Origin: Symsagittifera roscoffensis
Taxonomy: Eukaryota > Xenacoelomorpha > Acoela > Convolutidae
DNA length: 64,000 nucleotides
Assembly: GCF_963678635.1 (NCBI RefSeq)
Contig: NC_087062.1
Span: 49,674,178-49,738,177, forward strand
Direction: 5' to 3'
The notes beneath the pieces are model-generated. The model made no database searches. It saw nothing but the letters and a program-made list of their open reading frames with translations, and was not told the DNA's origin. The translations under genes were made by a program, and so were the position numbers. Below are positions 43,621 through 57,700 of this stretch, one piece after another; positions within the stretch are counted from its first letter, which is position 1, and each line of letters opens with the position of its first letter.

Positions 43621-46600
43621 AAGTTGAAACATTTTTTGCCTGAAAATCTTGGTCAGATGAATCATCGTGAACTGTTGGTGTTCGTCCACACTCTTAAAAA
43701 ATATCATTTTGAGACATTCTCAGCTTGTTCGTTTCATCTTTCATAACTCAAAGTTATTTCTAAGTTTTATCAGTCTAATGCTTCTAATTGAAGAACTAAA
43801 GCTTTTCGCCCACCCCCTTCGGGAAATAACTTAATAACTTCTCTGAAAAAAATGTTTTGCTCTAAAAACAACTTGAAATGTTTCAAATTTTCATCGCTTG
43901 ACTAGCTTGAATCAAGTCGGAAACTTTCTATAAAGAAAATGTTTCTGTTTTTGCTGACTTGTTTGATTCATGGAATAACATAGCTCGAATGGCTTCGAAG
44001 AAAACCTTTATTTTTTCGCCATCCAGCTCTTTTCGTGACTCAGCTTGAAATGGCTTGATCAGCTTGCGTAAAAAACCTGAACAACTATCTTTTGATCAAT
44101 TGATCATGGAGACACGCTAGTAAGTATAAATAGCGTCGGCCAAGTCGTTAGTGGGTGTCAAATAACGAATTTATCTTGTGAAGAAAAAGTTTATTAAAAT
44201 CCAAGCAGTATATAAATGCATTAAATTACAAACAATGACCTCCAATTCAAAGCAAGTTTCTTTCTTAAGAATCAAACACAGAAATTTTTTTTGGTGTATG
44301 GCAGCGTCAAGCAGGAGAGGGTTAGATTGCACAAAATATCTATGTAATACTATATTGACCGTAATGTGAAACTTTCGTTTCAGACATTTTTCTACGTCTT
44401 GCCCTTCAGTGATGTCCAACAGACGAATAGTGCTGCTTTTTTTACCCAATTAGAACAAGAGCATGACTGCAGGGAAGCGGGTAGCTGATTTTGAGCGTTG
44501 GTCATTGTCACTCTCTCATGGCGTCTTCTTGGAAACAGCCCGAATCAGACATACCTGAAGAAGGGTTTGGATTTGGACTAGAAGGGGGAGATGGAGATCC
44601 GGTCATAGTGAAAAGTGTACTGTCAGGTAATAGGGAATGAAAAAAAGCACCTTGCTTGCTTTGATAGTTGAAAACAGCATTTTAACTGGAAAGTGGACTA
44701 AATACATTTTGGAATATTTATGCAGTTATTCGGAGTAGTTGTCCCTTGTGCCCGCTAAATCGCTTGAATACTTCATTCGGGGTGCATTTTGGCCTCGTAA
44801 TGTTTGTGCATTCACTGCATACTTTTATCCAGACTGGTTGGCAGAAATCAGGTTCGGATCAAAATAATACAAATTGCCTGTAATATTTTGAATTCGGCAA
44901 GCATAAAATTTTCTCAATTTTTTTTCCCACGCCATAGTGATCACACAAAACTTTTTTTTTTAAACCAGTATCAGACTATTTGTTATCAGTATCAGATTAT
45001 TTTTTTGGTTTGCCTGTAACTTTTTAGGCTGGCGATTAGCAACTGTTATAAAACCGGAGCTTTTTTCAGATCAACAGCTAGCTGAACAGGTTTTGTCAGC
45101 CAAAGAGATTTTTGAGCAGTTGTGACTTTGAAAATGTTCGTTTTACTCGAAATTTAATTTAAAGTGTCAATGAGCGTAATCCAGACCCTTATCTAGGCCG
45201 TGATTTTTTCAGGAAAAAATTATGCAGTCTAAAATTTATATTTTTTTTGCTTTTGAATTTTGCGGTTAACGAGGTTGTTACAACTGGGTTCTATACTTTT
45301 TTCTCTTCAATAACTTTATTTACATGGTGACTTGTCGTAGTATGTAAAACAAGCCTAAACCCCCGGGGAGGGGGTGGGGCTTGAGCGAGGGCGGGGGTAA
45401 GATGAAGAGTAAATGTATGTTTATTATACCTTTGACCCGTTGCACTAGGGATTTACTACCATTCATTTCCAGTTGGAAATACTCATGCAGAGTTTGTAAT
45501 GCAAACTCGTATTTGTATGTAACTGGTGCAAATGCATGTACCCATATAAGTAGTTTGGTTCAGTTTGGGCAAATAAACTATTTAGCCAACACATATTTTT
45601 TCCTTTCCAGGGTTGTCGTGTTGTTATCTAGATGTTATTAACAGACCGATATTTAACACGTTATTAGCACATCATTTTAAACAATTCGAGCTTTCAATTC
45701 GAATGCAATTGTTTTTTCATATCTGGCGCAAAAAAGCAGTAAGGGGTGGAAAACATAAGTTAAACTAATTTTTTTCTGGTTCCAATAAATCTGGTTGTAA
45801 GCGCTGAAGATCTGCCAAACCATATGTTACAAGAAAAAAAAATTCATTTTTGTTAAAGAAAGGCAAACATTGGCCCCGTTTTAAAATTTTAAAAACGTTA
45901 AAAATCTTGAACAACATATTAGATCACACTTATTATAGTTTCTGGTTGTCAAAAAAAGATAAATAAGGCTTCGGAGAAGTGGCTGATAAGGTGCGTTCGA
46001 ACGTTTCTTAGTTAAGCATTTTCCAATTTATTTTAGCCTTGTTCGTTGAATAATGAAAAAAAATTGCAAACGCACTTATAACTATTAATTTTGGCAAAAA
46101 ACACTGAAAGGAAACCATCTTTTTCTTGACGGCAATCGATGCAATGTAGTTTAAATTAGTTACAGATGTTGAATCATCATGAAAAGTTGGCCCAACAGGG
46201 TTTCCAAAAGTCATTTTAGCAAAGCGCACCCATAACTATGGTTTTTTATAGGCAGAGAGCACGCTATAACTATATGCATATACATATATAAGTTTTATGG
46301 GCTTATTAGCTTGCTAAAGAAGAACCATTTTAAGGAACCAAATTGATCTATAGCATAACTTGAAATAATTCAAATCTTCATAGCTTGAACTGCTTGTATT
46401 TGATAAATTATCTTTTCGCGAAACAATTCTGTCTCTGAAATAACTTGAATTAATTCATAGTTCCATCGGTTGAATGGCTCCAATTGAAAAGCTAAAACTT
46501 TTAGCCATGCGATTCTCTTGGTGAAATAACTTGAAACAGTTCAAAGTTTACTGGCCTGAATAGCTTGCTTGAAAAATTCACTTTTCGCGAACCGATCGGT

Positions 46601-47339
46601 CTATGAAGACTCTTGAAGTATTTCAAAGTTTTCTCAGTCTAATGACTATAATTGAAGAATTAAAGCTTTTCGCCCACCCCCTTCGGAAATAACTTAATAA
46701 CTTCTCTGAAAAAAATGTTTTGCTCTAAAAACAACTTGAAATGTTACAAATTTTCATCGCTTGATTAGCTTGAATCAAGTCTGAAACTTTCAATAAAGAA
46801 AATGTTTCTGTTTTTACTGACCAGTTTGATTCTGACTAGTTTGATTCATAAATGTATGTGTATTATACCTTTGACCCGTTGCACTAGGGATTTACTACCA
46901 TTCATTCCCAGTTGGAAATACTCATGCTGAGTTTGTAACGCAAACTCGTGTTTGTATGTAACTGGTGCAATTGCATGTACCCATAGAAGTAGTTTGGTTC
47001 AGTTGGGGCAAATAAACTATTTAGCCAACATATTTTTTTGTCCTTTCCAGGGTTGTCGTGGTGTTGTCTAGATTTTATTAACAGACCAATATTTAACACG
47101 TTTTTAGCACATCGTTTTAAACAATTCGAGCTTTCAATTCGAATGCAGTTGTTTTTTCATATTTGATTGAAAAAATACGTCGACTAGGTCAATGCTATCT
47201 CATCCAGTGCTGGAGTGGAGCGATGTTTCTTAACTCTCGGAGTCACCTATGGAAAACTCCGAAGTTCTTTCGGCGTCGAGATGGCTGGAAAGCTGGCTTT
47301 TCTTTTTAAACAACTCAATCTTGTTTTTTACGTGTTTTT

Positions 47340-48379
47340 TTTTTCATATGTTTAACATGTTAAAACCTTTTAGTTATAAAAATGACAGCCTTGTTGCCTT
47401 CACAATCGGGCTGACATTTTTCAAGATCAAATTACATTTTGCATAAGCTGATACTGCGCATGTCAAGATTCTTGAATACATCCGGACTAATCGATATCTT
47501 TGGCTACAACATTCACCAAATACTTGAAAAATTATTAATAATTCAAACAATTTGAAATTTTTTTTAGGTGTTGCACTTGTAGAATTTTGATTTTCTGTTT
47601 TGGTCATCGAAAATGTTTCTTATAGTCTTGTTCTCCTAATGGAACTGGTCGAAATAATTTTAAGATCATTTTAGAATTCTTTCTAAGCATTTTCGTGTCA
47701 GCTGGAAAATCGCTTGAACAAAGAACCAAAAACAAATCTCCCAGTATGCCTGGAGAAAAACAAGAAGTATCTTCGGCTACAAAATTGTTTTAAAATTACT
47801 AACAAATATTTGAATTCAAATTTCAATGTCCAATTTTATGAGTAGCCTTTTTTAAAGTAATTTTAACGTTTCATCACAGTATTTGGTAATTAGTTACTAT
47901 TTGATGTATTCAAACTTCATAAAAGCAGATCAGCAGAAAAATCACTCAAGATAGAAAATATATAGCAAATAATGTACACTAAGATATTACGTTTTAAACT
48001 ATTTGGAAATTGAGCAATCTTTTTTTCGGTACTACATATTAAAGTCTAAAATACTTTCAAGTTTTCTTTACAACTCAGCGCAAACTCAGTTGACTGATTG
48101 TTATATAAAAATCCTGCTTAATTAATTTCATATTTTCTTTACAAATTTAAGGTCTTCGTAGAAATTCTATCATTGCGCTTACAATAAAAATAGGTAATTG
48201 AATTTTTTATTTGTTTGTTTTGATTTGATTTTCATCAAATCGAAATCCTGGATAAACCCCTTCATCCGTTTTTTTTTTCGTTTCAAGTGATTTTTAGGTT
48301 TTTTCGAAGGGATGTTCCTATTGTAATCTTCCAGAGCCATTTTCATTGAATGGTCATGCTCATTGCAGGCACAGTTCGT
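47340..48379. other. Gene-free interval before the polymerase pseudogene (block D)
   Basis: Counterpart of 31,640-32,639. No recognisable gene. It may include the degraded 3' end of the minus-strand polymerase. Confidence 0.4.
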
Positions 48380-50240
48380 TTTACTGTTCAAACGATCTCC
48401 GTTCCACTCCTTTTTGAAAAATCTAGGAGTTCTATTGTCGAGTTTCTTATGTTGATCGCATCAAATACGCGGCTGGCAGATAATCACTTCACTACAATTA
48501 GCATGTATCCAATTAGAATAATTTTCCTTTGCTTCAACTATAATACATTCATTAAAAGTAGATCCTGTCAACGCTAAATACATCGAGTTTGTATCCATTT
48601 CAATAGCTCGGTTGGTTAGAGGTCGTAAAATGCGTCCAATAAAATCGTATTTAACTTCTAACATTTGCTATTGAGCATTGTTTAAGGTGAAAAAATCCAA
48701 CAATTTTTGGTTCATCGGGATACGCAGTTTTAGAATACTTTAGTTCAAAAATTTTGCTGTCATTAACATCGTAGGTCTTCAATTTTGGAGAGTTAATCTT
48801 CTTTGTTTACATAAAACGTACTGTCAAATTATGTTATGTTGATTAAGCTGCTTTGTTTACATAAAACGTACTGTCAAATTATGTTATGTTGATTAATTGA
48901 TTTCCATAAGCACTGTTTCCAATTAGTTTCGATGTTTGAAATAACGGTCGTCAACATTCGAGTCTCCAAGTCTACGATTGTACCTCACAAAATCAAAAAA
49001 GCCTTGAAAGTTTTCGCGCGATTATACTGTATGAATAAGTGACATTTAATGACAACAAGTCCAAGAATCAAACTTCACTTAATATACTTGGTAGTGAGGA
49101 GAACTTATCACATTATCACATAAGTGACTAGCCAAAAGACACTGTCAGCCAGTAGACCTTATTCAATTTAATATCGCAACTGGTTTCATATGACCATCGA
49201 GAGCGTTTCGGTTTACAGGTGTTTTCAATACTGGAGGCAATTTTCTAAGTATTTTTTCAGATACTGTCGAACGTGAATATCAACCAATGCAATACCAAAA
49301 ACTTCTTATTTCGTAAGCCATTGTATGAACTCGTCTTTCGATAGTGTTGAGTTATTCATATTCAATTCTCGACACGCCAATCGCACTTCGTTGTTGTACT
49401 GTTTTTGGAAAGACCAATCACACTCCCACATGTCGACAACAGAGAAACCTGTGAACATAACATGAAAATCTATATTTAATGCTTAAAAAAATTATTTGTT
49501 CGAAGGATTATTTGCTACTAATAAGTTTGAGTTTTAAGAAATAAAAAAAAATGTTTTTCTACCTTGCGATTCAATGATTGACTTGGGTTTTGCATCATAC
49601 TGACAAATTTGTGTTGGTGTTTTGTTGTGAACGCAAGCAGGCTGAGAAATAAACTTTTTGTTAATTGCTTTATCAAAATACAAAACCTCAGTAGTCAGAC
49701 AAAAGTGTTCATGATGGTAGCAACCCTTGAACACCCACAAACAGTGACTTGATTGACAGCACACATCGGAAATTAACTTTCTATCTTCACATGTGCGTTT
49801 AAAAAATCGTAATGTAATAAGACCAGAAGAATTGTGTGCATAGTGTTGCTTGAAAATGTAGCTCACAAACTCTTTCGACAATTTGAAGACGATGTCTTTC
49901 GGGTTGTAGTCCATCTCCAGATTTTGGTTTGTATACTATTTTTGGACCTGCGTAGAATTCGACTGTGTAGATTGGACCTATTTTTTCGGCTGTGTAGAAT
50001 TCGATCATTTTTTGTACCGCATCGTGCAGAGGTTGAACATCAAGACAGCTGTACAACTTCAAGAAATCTTGCATCATTTGAAAGATTTTGCTAACCCATA
50101 CTTCTTTTATCTCGTAGTTTTCCTGGCATGTCTTTGGTCTTTCGGGTTTAATTCATCGCCACCTTTTTTAAAGAAACTTTTTGATACTGATGGTTGAGTG
50201 TTTTTGATCTGCAATTTAGAACAGAAGGCAGAATATGATA
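48380..50240 (-). pseudogene. Protein-primed type-B DNA polymerase pseudogene (block D, best copy)
   Basis: Minus strand. First exon: YEIKEVW and LDVQPLHDAVQKM (50,000-50,110). After a one-base offset present in every copy come YNPKDIVFKLSKEFVSY and WVFKGCYHHEHFC (49,700-49,914), then TPTQICQYDAKPKS. A 114-base intron (49,449-49,562, GT-AG) can be drawn whose removal keeps frame. The next exon starts with the canonical MWECDW (49,414-49,431). Further on are ALVDIHV, a GFFDFV region, and EMDTNSMYLALTG near 48,580. Defects shared with block A: a TAA before ALVDIHV and Asp-to-Asn in the DTDS motif. DNA_pol_B_2 enzymes replicate linear protein-primed genomes such as Polintons. Confidence 0.87.
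48801..48896. repeat. 50-bp tandem duplication in block D
   Basis: CTTTGTTTACATAAAACGTA starts at 48,801 and again at 48,851, each followed by the same 26 bases. Block A has only one copy, so this happened after the blocks separated. Confidence 0.85.
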
Positions 50241-52510
50241 TAGAGGTTTTTTTTCTTTTAAAACCAACCATTGGTAAATGATCAATAGTTACAGTTCTCA
50301 GATCAACTGATTTGAATGACACTGATTTTGCCTATGAGAATTTCAAAACTGCTTGGTTTTATCATTGGATGAACTTGCATTAAAAAAAATGTTTTTCTAC
50401 CTTGCGATTCAATGAATGACTTGCGTTTTGCATCATACTGACAAATTTGTGTTGGCGTTTTGTTGTGAATGAAAGTAGGCTGAGAAATAAACTTTTTGTT
50501 AATTGCTCTATCAAAATACAAAACCTCAGTAGTCAGACAAAAGTGTTCATGCTGATAGCAACCATTGAAAACCCACAAACTGTGACTTGATTGACAGCAC
50601 ACATCGGAAATAAACTTTCTATCTTCACATGTCCGTTTAAAAAATCGTGATGCAATAAGACAAGAAGAATTTTGTGCATAGTGTTGCTTGGAAATGTAGT
50701 TCACAAACTCTTTCGACAATTTGAAGACGATGTCTTTCGGGTTGTAGTCTATCTCCAGTCTTATTAAAATACAAATTCTCAGTAGTCAGACAAAAGTGTT
50801 CATGATGATAGCAACCATTGAACACCCACAAACTGTGACTTGATTGACAGCACACATCGGAAATAAACTTTCTATCTTCACATGCCCGTTTAAAAAATCG
50901 TGATGTAATAAGACAAGAAGAATTGTGTGCATAGTGTTGCTTGGAAATGTAGTTCACAAACTCTTTCGTCAATTTGAAGAAGATGTCTTTCAGGTTGTAG
51001 TCTATCTCCAGAATTTGGTTTGTATACTATTTTTGGACCTGCGTAGAATTCGACTGTGTAAGTTGGACCTATTTTTTCGGCTGTGTAGAATTCGATCATT
51101 TTTTGTACCGCATCGTGCAGAGGTTGAACATCAAGACAGCTGTAAAACTTCAAGAAATCTTGCTTCATTTGAAAGATTTTGCTAACCCATACTTATTTAA
51201 TTATCTCGTAGTTTTCCTGGCCTGTCTTTGGTCTTTTCGGGTGTGATTCATCGCCACCTTTTTTAAAGAAACTTATATAAAAAAAATTTTGCTGAAAGCT
51301 AATCTTATGAGTTACCGGCCGCTACTGTCAATAAAACCAAAAGCGGGCGATGCTAATAAAAAAATCTTTTTTTTTCTATTAAAACCAACCATTGCTAAAT
51401 GATCAATAGTTACAGTTCTCAGATCAACTGATTTGAATGACGCTGATTTTGCCTATGAGAATTTCAAAACTGCTTGGTTTTATCATTGAATAAACTTGCA
51501 TAAAAAAATGTTTTTCTACCTTGCGATTCAATGAATGGCTTGCGTTTTGCATCATACTGACAAACTTGTGTTGGCGTTTTGTTGTGAATGAAAGCAGGCT
51601 GAGAATTAAACTTTTCGTTAATTGCTTTACCAAAATACAAAACCTCAGTAGTCAGACAAAAGTGTTCATGATGATAGCAACCATTGAACACCCACAAACT
51701 GTGACTTGATTGACAGCACACATCGGAAATAAACTTTCTATCTTTACATGTCCGTTTAAAAAATCGTGATGTAATAAGACAAGAAGAATTGTGTGCATAG
51801 TGTTGCTTAGAAATGTAGTTCACAAACTCTTTCGTCAATTTGAAGAAGATGTCTTTCGGGTTGTAGTCTATCTCCAGAATTTGGTTTGTGTACTATTTTT
51901 GGACCTGCGTAGAATTCGACTGTGTAAGTTGGACCTATTTTTTCGGCTGTGTAGAATTCGACCATTTTTTGTACCGCATCGTGCAGAGGTTGAACATCAA
52001 GACAGCTGTAAAACTTCAAGAAATCTTGCTTCATTTGAAAGATTTTGCTAACCCATACTTATTTAATTATCTCGTAGTTTTCCTGGCCTGTCTTTGGTCT
52101 TTTCGGGTGTGATTCATCGCCACCTTTTTTAAAGAAACTTTTTGATACTGAGGGTTGAGTGTTTTTGATCTGCAATTTAGAACAGAAGGCAGAATATGAT
52201 ATAGAGGTGATGTTTCAGAAAGTTTATCTAAAAGATACCAAATGTTCATATATAAAAAATTTTTTGCTGAAAGCTAATCTTATGAGGTACCGGCCGCTAC
52301 TGTCAATAAAACCAAAAGCGGGCGATGCTAATAAAAAAAATCTTTTTTTTTCTATTAAAACCAACCATTGCTAAATGATCAATAGTTACAGCTCTCAGAT
52401 CAACTGATTTGAATGGTACTGATTTTGCCTATGAGAATTTCAAAACTGCTTGGTTTTATCATTGAATGAACTTGCATAAAAAATGTTTTTCTACCTTGCG
52501 ATTCAATGGA

Positions 52511-54739
52511 TTACTTGCGTTTTGCATCATACTGACAAATTTGTGTTGGCGTTTTGTTGTGAATGAAAGCAGGCTGAGAAATAAACTTTTTGTTAATTGC
52601 TTTACCAAAATACAAAACCTCAGTAGTCAGACAAAAGTGTTCATGATGATAGCAACCACTGAACACCCACAAACTGTGACTTGATTGACAGCACACATCA
52701 GAAATAAACTTTCTATCTTCACATGTGCGTTTAAAAAATCGTGATGTAATAAGACAAGAAGAATTGTGTGCATAGTGTTGCTTGGAAATGTAGTTCACAA
52801 ACTCTTTCGACAATTTGAAGACGATGTCATTCGCGTTGTAGCCTATCTCCAGTCTTATAAAAATACAAAACCTCAGTAGTCAGCCAAAAGTGTTCATGAT
52901 GATAGCAACCATTGAACACCCACAAACTGACTTGATTGACAGCACATATCGGAAATAAACGTTCTATCTTCACATGTGCGTTTAAAAAATCGTGATGTAA
53001 TAAGTCAAGAAGAATTGTGTGCATAGTGTTGCTTGGAAATGTAGTTCACGAACTCTTTCGACAATTTGATGACGATGTCTTTCGGGTTGTAGTCTATCTC
53101 CAGAATTTGCTTTGTATACTATTTTTGGACCTGCGTAGAATTCGACTGTGTAAGTTGGACCTATTTTTTCGGCTGTGTAGAATTCGATCATTTTTTGTAC
53201 CGCATCGTGCAGAGGTTGAACATCAAGACAGATGTAAAACTTCAAGAAATCTTGCTTCATTTGAAAGATTTTGCTAACCCATACTTATTTAATTATCTCG
53301 TAGTTTTCGTGGACTGTATTTGGTCTTTTCGGGTGTGATTCATCGCCACCTTTTTTGAAGAAACTTTTTGATACTGAGGGTTGAGTGTTTTTGATCTGCA
53401 ATTTAGAACAAAAGGCAGAATATGATATAGAGGTGATGTTTCAGAAAGTTTATCTAAAAGATACCAAATGTTCATATATAAAAAAAATTTTGCTGAAAGC
53501 TAATCTTATGAGTTACCGGCCGCTACTGTCAATAAAACCAGAAGCGGGCGATGCTAATAAAAAAATCTTTTTTTTCTATTAAAACCAACCATTGCTAAAT
53601 GATCAATAGTTACAGTACTCAGATCAACTGATTTGAATGACACTGATTTTGCCTATGAGAATTTCAAAACTGCTTGGTTTTATCATTGAATGAACTTGCA
53701 TAAAAAATGTTTTTCTACCTTGCGATTCAATGAATGACTTGCGTTTTGCATCATACTGACAAATTTGTGTTGGCGTTTTGTTGTGAATGAAAGCAGGCTG
53801 AGAAATAAACTTTTTGTTAATTGCTTTACCAAAATACAAAACCTCAGTAGTCAGACAAAAGTGTTCATGATGATAGCAACCACTGAACACCCACAAACTG
53901 TGACTTGATTGACAGCACACATCGGAAATAAACTTTCTATCTTCACTTGTCCGTTTAAAAAATCGTGATGTAATAAGACAAGAAGAATTGTGTGCATAGT
54001 GTTGCTTGGAAATGTAGTTCACAAACTCTTTCGACAATTTGAAGACGATGTCTTTCGGGTTGTAGTCTATCTCCAGTCTTATCAAAATACAAAACCTCAG
54101 TAGTCAGACAAAAGTGTTCATGATAATAGCAACCATTGAACACCCACAAACTGTGACTTGATTGACAGCACATATCGGAAATAAACGTTCTATCTTCACA
54201 TGTGCGTTTAAAAAATCGTGATGTAATAAGTCAAGAAGAATTGTGTGCATAGTGTTGCTTGGAAATGTAGTTCACAAACTCTTTCGACAATTTGAAGACG
54301 ATGTCTTTCGGGTTGTAGTCTATCTCCAGTCTTATCAAAATACAAAACCTCAGTAGTCAGACAAAAGTGTTCATGATAATAGCAACCATTGAACACCCAC
54401 AAACTGTGACTTGATTGACAGCACATATCGGAAATAAACGTTCTATCTTCACATGTGCGTTTAAAAAATCGTGATGTAATAAGTCAAGAAGAATTGTGTG
54501 CATAGTGTTGCTTGGAAATGTAGTTCACGAACTCTTTCGACAATTTGAAGACGATGTCTTTCGGGTTGTAGTCTATCTCCAGAATTTGCTTTGTATACTA
54601 TTTTTGGACCTGCGTAGAATTCGACTGTGTAAGTTGGACCTATTTTTTCGGCTGTGTAGAATTCGATCATTTTTTGTACCGCATCGTGCAGAGGTTGAAC
54701 ATTAAGACAGATGTAAAACTTCAAGAAATCTTGCTTCAT
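52511..54739 (-). repeat. Sub-array with extra 253-bp polymerase-exon units
   Basis: Partial exon copies joined at CTATCTCCAGTCTTAT instead of CTATCTCCAGAATTTGG. The unit spans the CCQSSHSLWVFNGCYHHEHFC coding part and the following YNPKDIVFKLSKEF part. Starts are spaced exactly 253 (for example 53,955, 54,208, 54,461). Because 253 is not divisible by three, adjacent units are out of frame, so these are not protein repeats. Confidence 0.85.
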
Positions 54740-57700
54740 TTGAAAGATTTTGCTAACCCATACTTATTTAATTATCTCGTAGTTTTCCTGGACTGTCTTT
54801 GGTCTTTTCGGGTGTGATTCATCGCCACCTTTTTTAAAGAAACTTTTTGATACTGAGGGTTAAGTGTTTTTGATCTGCAATTTAGAACAAAAGGCAGAAT
54901 ATGATATAGAGGTGATGTTTCAGAAAGTTTATCTAAAAGATACCAAATGTTCATATATAAAAAAATTTTGCTGAAAGCTAATCTTATGAGTTACCGGCCG
55001 CTACTGTCAATAAAACCAAAAGCGGGCGATGCTAATAAAAAAAACTTTTTTTTCTATTAAAACCAACCATTGCTAAATGATCAATAGTTACAGTTCTCAG
55101 ATCAACTGATTTGAATGACACTGATTTTGCCTATGAGAATTTCAAAACTGCTTGGTTTTATCATTGAATGAACTTGCATAAAAAATGTTTTTCTACCTTG
55201 CGATTCAATGAATGACTTGCGTTTTGCATCATACTGACAAATTTGTGTTGGCGTTTTGTTGTGAATGAAAGCAGGCTGAGAAATAAACTCTTTGTTAATT
55301 GCTTTACCAAAATACAAAACCTCAGTAGTCAGACAAAAGTGTTCATGATGATAGCAACCACTGAACACTCACAAACTGTGACTTGATTGACAGCACACAT
55401 CGGAAATAAACTTTCTATCTTCACATGTCCGTTTAAAAAATTGTGATGTAATAAGACAAGAAGAATTGTGTGCATAGTGTTGCTTGGAAATGTGGTTCAC
55501 AAACTCTTTCGACAATTTGAAGACGATGTCTTTCGGGTTGTAGTCTATCTCCAGTCTTATCAAAATACAAAACCTCAGTAGTCAGACAAAAGTGTTCATG
55601 ATAATAGCAACCATTGAACACCCACAAACTGTGACTTGATTGACAGCACATATCGGAAATAAACTTTCTATCTTCACATGTGCGTTTAAAAAGTCGTGAT
55701 GTAATAAGACAAGAAGAATTGTGTGCATAGTGTTGCTTGGAAATGTAGTTCACGAACTCTTTCGACAATTTGAAGACGATGTCTTTCGGGTTGTAGTCTA
55801 TCTCCAGAATTTGGTTTGTATACTATTTTTGGACCTGCGTAGAATTCGACTGTGTAAGTTGGACCTATTTTTTCGGCTGTGTAGAATTCGATAATTTTTT
55901 GTACAGCATCGTGCAGAGGTTGAACATCAAGACAGCTGTAAACTTCAAGAAATCTTGCATCATTTGAAAGATTTTGCTAACCCATACTTATTTTATTATC
56001 TCGTAGTTTTCCTGGCCTGTCTTTGGTCTTTTCGGGTTTGATTCATCGCCACCTTTTTTAAAGAAACTTTTTGATACTGAGGGTTGAGTGTTTTTGATCT
56101 GCAATTTAGAACAGAAGGCAGAATATGATATAGAGGTGATGTTTCAGAAAGTTTATCTAAAAGATACCAAATGTTCATATATATAAAAAGTTTTTGCTGG
56201 AAGTTAATCTTATGAGTTACCGGCCGCTACTGTCAATAAAACCAAAAGCGGGCGATGCTAATAAAAAAATCTTTTTTTTTTCTTTTTAAACCAACCATTG
56301 GTAAATGATCAATAGTTAGTTCTCAGATCAACTGATTTGAATGACACTGATTTTGCCTATGAGAATTTCAAAACTGCTTGGTTTTATCATTGGATGAACT
56401 TGCATAAAGAAATGTTTTTCTACCTTGCGATTCAATGAATGACTTGCGTTTTGCATCATACTGACAAATTTGTGTTGGCGTTTTGTTGTGAATGAAAGCA
56501 GGCTGAGAAATAAACTTTTTGTTAATTGCTTTATCAAAATACAAAACCTCAGTAGTCAGACAAAAGTGTTCATGATGATAGCAATCATTGAACACCCACA
56601 AACTGTGACTTGATTGACAGCACACATCGGAAATAAACTTTCTATCTTCATATGTCCGTTTAAAAAATCGTGATGTAATAAATCAAGAAGAATTGTGTGC
56701 ATAGTGTTGCTTGGAAATGTAGTTCACGAACTCTTTCGACAATTTGAAGACGATTTCTTTCGGGTTGTAGTCTATCTCCAGAATTTGGTTTGTATACTAT
56801 TTTTGGACCTGCGTAGAATTCGACTGTGTAAGTTGGACCTATTTTTTCGGCTGTGTAGAATTCGATAATTTTTTGTACAGCATCGTGCAGAGGTTGAACA
56901 TCAAGACAGCTGTAAACTTCAAGAAATCTTGCATCATTTGAAAGATTTTGCTAACCCATACTTATTTTATTATCTCGTAGTTTTCCTGGCCTGTCTTTGG
57001 TCTTTTCGGGTTTGATTCATCGCCACCTTTTTTAAAGAAACTTTTTGATACTGAGGGTTGAGTGTTTTTGATCTGCAATTTAGAACAGAAGGCAGAATAT
57101 GATATAGAGGTGATGTTTCAGAAAGTTTATCTAAAAGATACCAAATGTTCATATATAAAAAAATTTTTTGCTGGAAGTTAATCTTATGAGTTACCGGCCG
57201 CTACTGTCAATAAAACCAAAAGCGGGCGATGCTAATAAAAAAATCTTTTTTTTTCTTTTTAAACCAACCATTGGTAAATGATCAATAGTTAGTTCTCAGA
57301 TCAACTGATTTGAATGACACTGATTTTGCCTATGAGAATTTCAAAACTGCTTGGTTTTATCATTGGATGAACTTGCATAAAGAAATGTTTTTCTACCTTG
57401 CGATTCAATGAATGACTTGCGTTTTGCATCATACTGACAAATTTGTGTTGGCGTTTTGTTGTGAATGAAAGCAGGCTGAGAAATAAACTTTTTGTTAATT
57501 GCTTTATCAAAATACAAAACCTCAATAGTCAGACAAAAGTGTTCATGATGATAGCAACCATTGAACACCCACAAACTGTGACTTGATTGACAGCACATAT
57601 CGGAAATAAACTTTGTATCTTCATATGTCCGTTTAAAAAATCGTGATGTAATAAATCAAGAAGAATTGTGTGCATAGTGTTGCTTGGAAATGTAGTTCAC

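Larger units (their letters stand above)
38870..47330. repeat. 4,890-bp direct duplication: blocks C and D
   Basis: Bases from about 38,870 to 42,470 match 43,760 to 47,340 at about 98%, with an offset of 4,890 (TATA boxes at 39,235 and 44,125). Both contain the exon-like segment, G-rich tract, two 310-bp repeats and both runs of 140-bp repeats. Block C then jumps at 42,470 from CTTGTTTTTTACGTG straight into the polymerase 5' exon, losing about 2.6 kb. Block D continues into a full polymerase pseudogene. The very small divergence indicates a recent event. Confidence 0.85.

Noticed and set aside
44178-44369. 63-codon plus-strand frame starting MKKKFIKIQ after the TATA box
   Set aside because: It reads through the likely 63-base intron. 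The inner ATG with the splice model explains the conserved part better, though neither is proven.
49834-50094. 86-codon plus-strand frame repeated in most blocks and monomers (starting MCIVLL)
   Set aside because: It is the antisense of the polymerase exon, whose minus-strand reading matches known polymerase motifs. Conservation follows from the duplication, not from coding on this strand.
55996-56178. 60-codon minus-strand frame found in nearly every monomer (starting MNIWYLLDK)
   Set aside because: It is out of frame by one base with the neighbouring GGDE and YEIIK-VW reading of the polymerase. Its recurrence is explained by the array.
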